Of a stretch of 64,000 nt of DNA, positions 61,861 to 64,000 are shown one piece after another. Numbering within the stretch: position 1 is the stretch's first letter; every line of letters begins with the position of its first letter. Origin of the DNA: Hyaloperonospora brassicae. Lineage: Eukaryota > Oomycota > Peronosporomycetes > Peronosporales > Peronosporaceae. Position numbers and translations under genes: made by a program. The notes under the pieces were generated by a model. The model worked only from the letters and a program-made list of their open reading frames with translations. It searched no databases and was not told where the DNA came from. The stretch is taken from positions 62,001 to 126,000 of the forward strand of contig CANTFL010000080.1 of NCBI GenBank assembly GCA_947650285.1, written 5' to 3'.

Positions 61861-64000
61861 ACCTCGATAAGCAGGACACACTCCGGATAGATTGTGGTCG
61901 ATCGTTCGTATCTCCGATCGGGCATCCAAAGCCGGATCACCGTCACGTTCGAAACTTCGCACACTGCATTATCTTAAAGATCCACTCTCCCAGCTTGCTT
62001 CCATCTTCACCTACATCCCATTGTCTCTATCGATCCAGTACTCCACTTGAGTTTTACCCCTTGAATGGTCCAGTTCTTGTACCTTGGTGATCCAAAACTT
62101 CGATCGAAGATCGCGATCGGTCAATCGTCGATCCTTGACTATACTCCTTGACCGTTAGGTGGGTCACTCTGAATAATTTCCACAGTCATTTCCTGTCACT
62201 CAGTCGTGTGACACCATCATCCGTGCTAACGGGCCCATCTCCGTACGCGCTCCACCAATCAAATTGATTTTCGCACTTAAGGCGGATCGCGCGATCCACA
62301 CTTCCGTCATTCTTCCTTCGCGCTTTTCCACACAACCAACAATTTCACACTTCCCGTTCGCGAAATTGTTTACAAACACCCTTCTTTTCGCAATTTGGTG
62401 GATTATGGTGAGTTACGATAATCGTGTCGGTGCCAATTTCCGCGTTACTTTTACCCGAAATCTTTCGTTACACGTATCAGCGTGTCGTTGAATGACCCCC
62501 CTTAGAGATTACACTTATCAAACTGGCAGCGCGTCCTCCTGCCGCTTTTTTCTCCGACGACTCTTCGCCCCTCAACAACTTGTACCTTTTTGGCAAGCCA
62601 GGCCTATCTTGTAGCGGTCCAGCCAAGCTTATCGATCCGTCGCGAAGGTGCTCTCATCCTCGAATTTCTAATTTTAGTCGCGGCGAAAGCGTATATATCG
62701 ACGCAACGCAGTGTTGCGGACATCGCAGTCTTCCATTTTTAGATTGCTAAACAAAATGTCTTCATTGTAGTGCATCTGACGTAAATTATTTCCATTTTTT
62801 TCATCCTCGACCAGCTCAATACCACAAACATAATCGCACTTCCCACTGTCCGTCATCTCCTATTTTTGTAATCGCTTGTTCTTGAGTTACCTCATCAAGA
62901 TGAACGAGCTTCCAGTGACTTCTGTGTCGTCTCGCATATTAGAAGCAATAGCAGTGCTCAACGATGCGCATGATTTGCATACACAGATAGGGCTCGGACA
63001 CATGGTACTTTATTGATCAATATTGACACATTTCTCGTTCTTCTCTTAAGATGCTTTTCTGCGCCCTCCCTACCCCGAAAAGTTACAAGCAGTCTGTCTT
63101 TCGACATCAACTTACGATCGCAAAACTGAAAGCCAAAGCAACCAAAGCCATCAAGTTGCACAATGAGTCTCCCGGTGCACTCATGCGCTTAATCTGTGCG
63201 AATCGACTTGAATGTGCTTAGCTGTCGATACGGTCACTTACTTCTTTATCATAGGAGACTCGAAGATGAACGCTGTACTGCCGAAAAGTAGGACTTCGGT
63301 GTTTATTGCAGGCAATACGATTTAATTCGCGTGCCGATCTCGATATCAAGCCGTTTTTGGAACGCGCAGTGAGGCCGGTGACATAGCGAATCGAAATTGA
63401 ACATTATCGTACTTTAATCTTGCTAAGGGTCCAGCATTGGTCACTAAATAAGATGTAAAACCCTGCTGGCATGGATTGCGAGTTGTAAGGGCGAAGTCAT
63501 GTGTACACGTGCGTAAGTTGACATCAGGGCTTGACGGCAGCTGCTTTCCACGTGTGTATGTAACGAAGTATTTACGCACACGTCTTGTTAGTTGCGATGG
63601 AAGGATTGCATTGCGTAGGTAGATATGCATACGAGGTGCAGCTAGCTGCGACTGCCCAAAATTCTACGTCCGATACGCACACACACGTGGTTGGCGAATA
63701 AGCGAAGAAGGACGAAAGTGTACAATGAGCTTTTGCTCGACGATTTGGAGCTGCAGCAAAGATCTTGCACCTATGGCACCACGAGACCAGAAGTGTTACT
63801 GTATTACTAAGAGTAGCAGCATCACCGCCTTCGAATTCTTGCCGTCTCTTTTATTTTATGTTTTTTCTGCAGATGTAAGAGGTAGATTCGCATAAACATC
63901 GTTTCTTATCGACAAGCATGCCTTCCTCAGGAAAAAAATGATGTGTTGTGGCCGAAGTCAGCACGTGTATTTCTGGAAACGCAATGAATGGAGTCGTAGG

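Larger units (their letters stand above)
57316..64000. other. Gene-free, repeat-bearing, AT-richer region
   Basis: 6.7 kb in which I see no gene I can support. It contains a CCA microsatellite at 57571-57593, related TTGTACAGTACACA segments near 57932 and 58242, an AT-rich stretch at 58840-60600, AGCGATC-type repeats at 60750-60900 and GATCCACACC repeats at 61670-61860. GC-richer patches (61050-61500) could be degraded LTR or other transposon sequence, but no coding motif survives. Remaining frames are short and low in protein-like composition. Confidence 0.45.

Overview
The window is nuclear DNA from an oomycete, most likely a plant-pathogenic member of the Peronosporales (Phytophthora or a downy mildew). 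The evidence is compact genes with short GT-AG introns (about 58-115 nt), signalling proteins built from unusual domain fusions, a secreted pectin methylesterase, a long-chain fatty-acid elongase, and two matches to the oomycete initiator element next to start codons. I assigned no genus; that needs a database search.

The left three quarters (1-48.8 kb) is gene-dense. In order: a 5'-truncated FYVE/EF-hand phosphatase (+), ribosomal protein uS8/RPS15A (+), a C2 protein (-), divergent from the GTPase NOG2 (+), a MYND protein (-), divergent from a PH/INPP4-type phosphatase (+), a multi-membrane-span phospholipase-D-like fusion (+), convergent with tubulin cofactor D (-, six exons), a DOT1-like methyltransferase (+, nine exons), RIO1 kinase (-), a small Hsk3-like DASH candidate (+), APC10 (-), a LINE remnant, a Gag-derived zinc-knuckle gene (+), a WW/PDZ/coiled-coil/PH scaffold (+), an ABC exporter with a channel-like N-terminus (-), an RS-repeat WD40 protein (+), an ELO elongase (+), and a membrane-anchored WtpA/ModA-like oxyanion-binding protein (+).

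The right quarter (48.8-64 kb) is gene-poor. It holds a decayed PH-type gene fragment, hairpin and tandem repeats, one intact pectin methylesterase whose 3' end is repeated in 55-bp units, a 121-bp satellite array, and about 6.5 kb of AT-richer sequence with degenerate short repeats and no convincing gene. This matches the gene-dense/gene-sparse organisation known in Phytophthora, with a host-interaction enzyme in the sparse part.

Functionally, several neighbours belong to conserved cell-division or ribosome-assembly machinery (TBCD, APC10, Hsk3-like; NOG2, RIO1, uS8), and several are phosphoinositide or lipid signalling proteins (FYVE, C2, PH-INPP4, PLD-like, PH scaffold). I see no operon-like organisation. 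The most interesting candidates are the isolated Gag-derived gene, the membrane-anchored WtpA-like protein, the channel-like/ABC fusion, and the transporter-like/PLD fusion with an altered second HKD motif.
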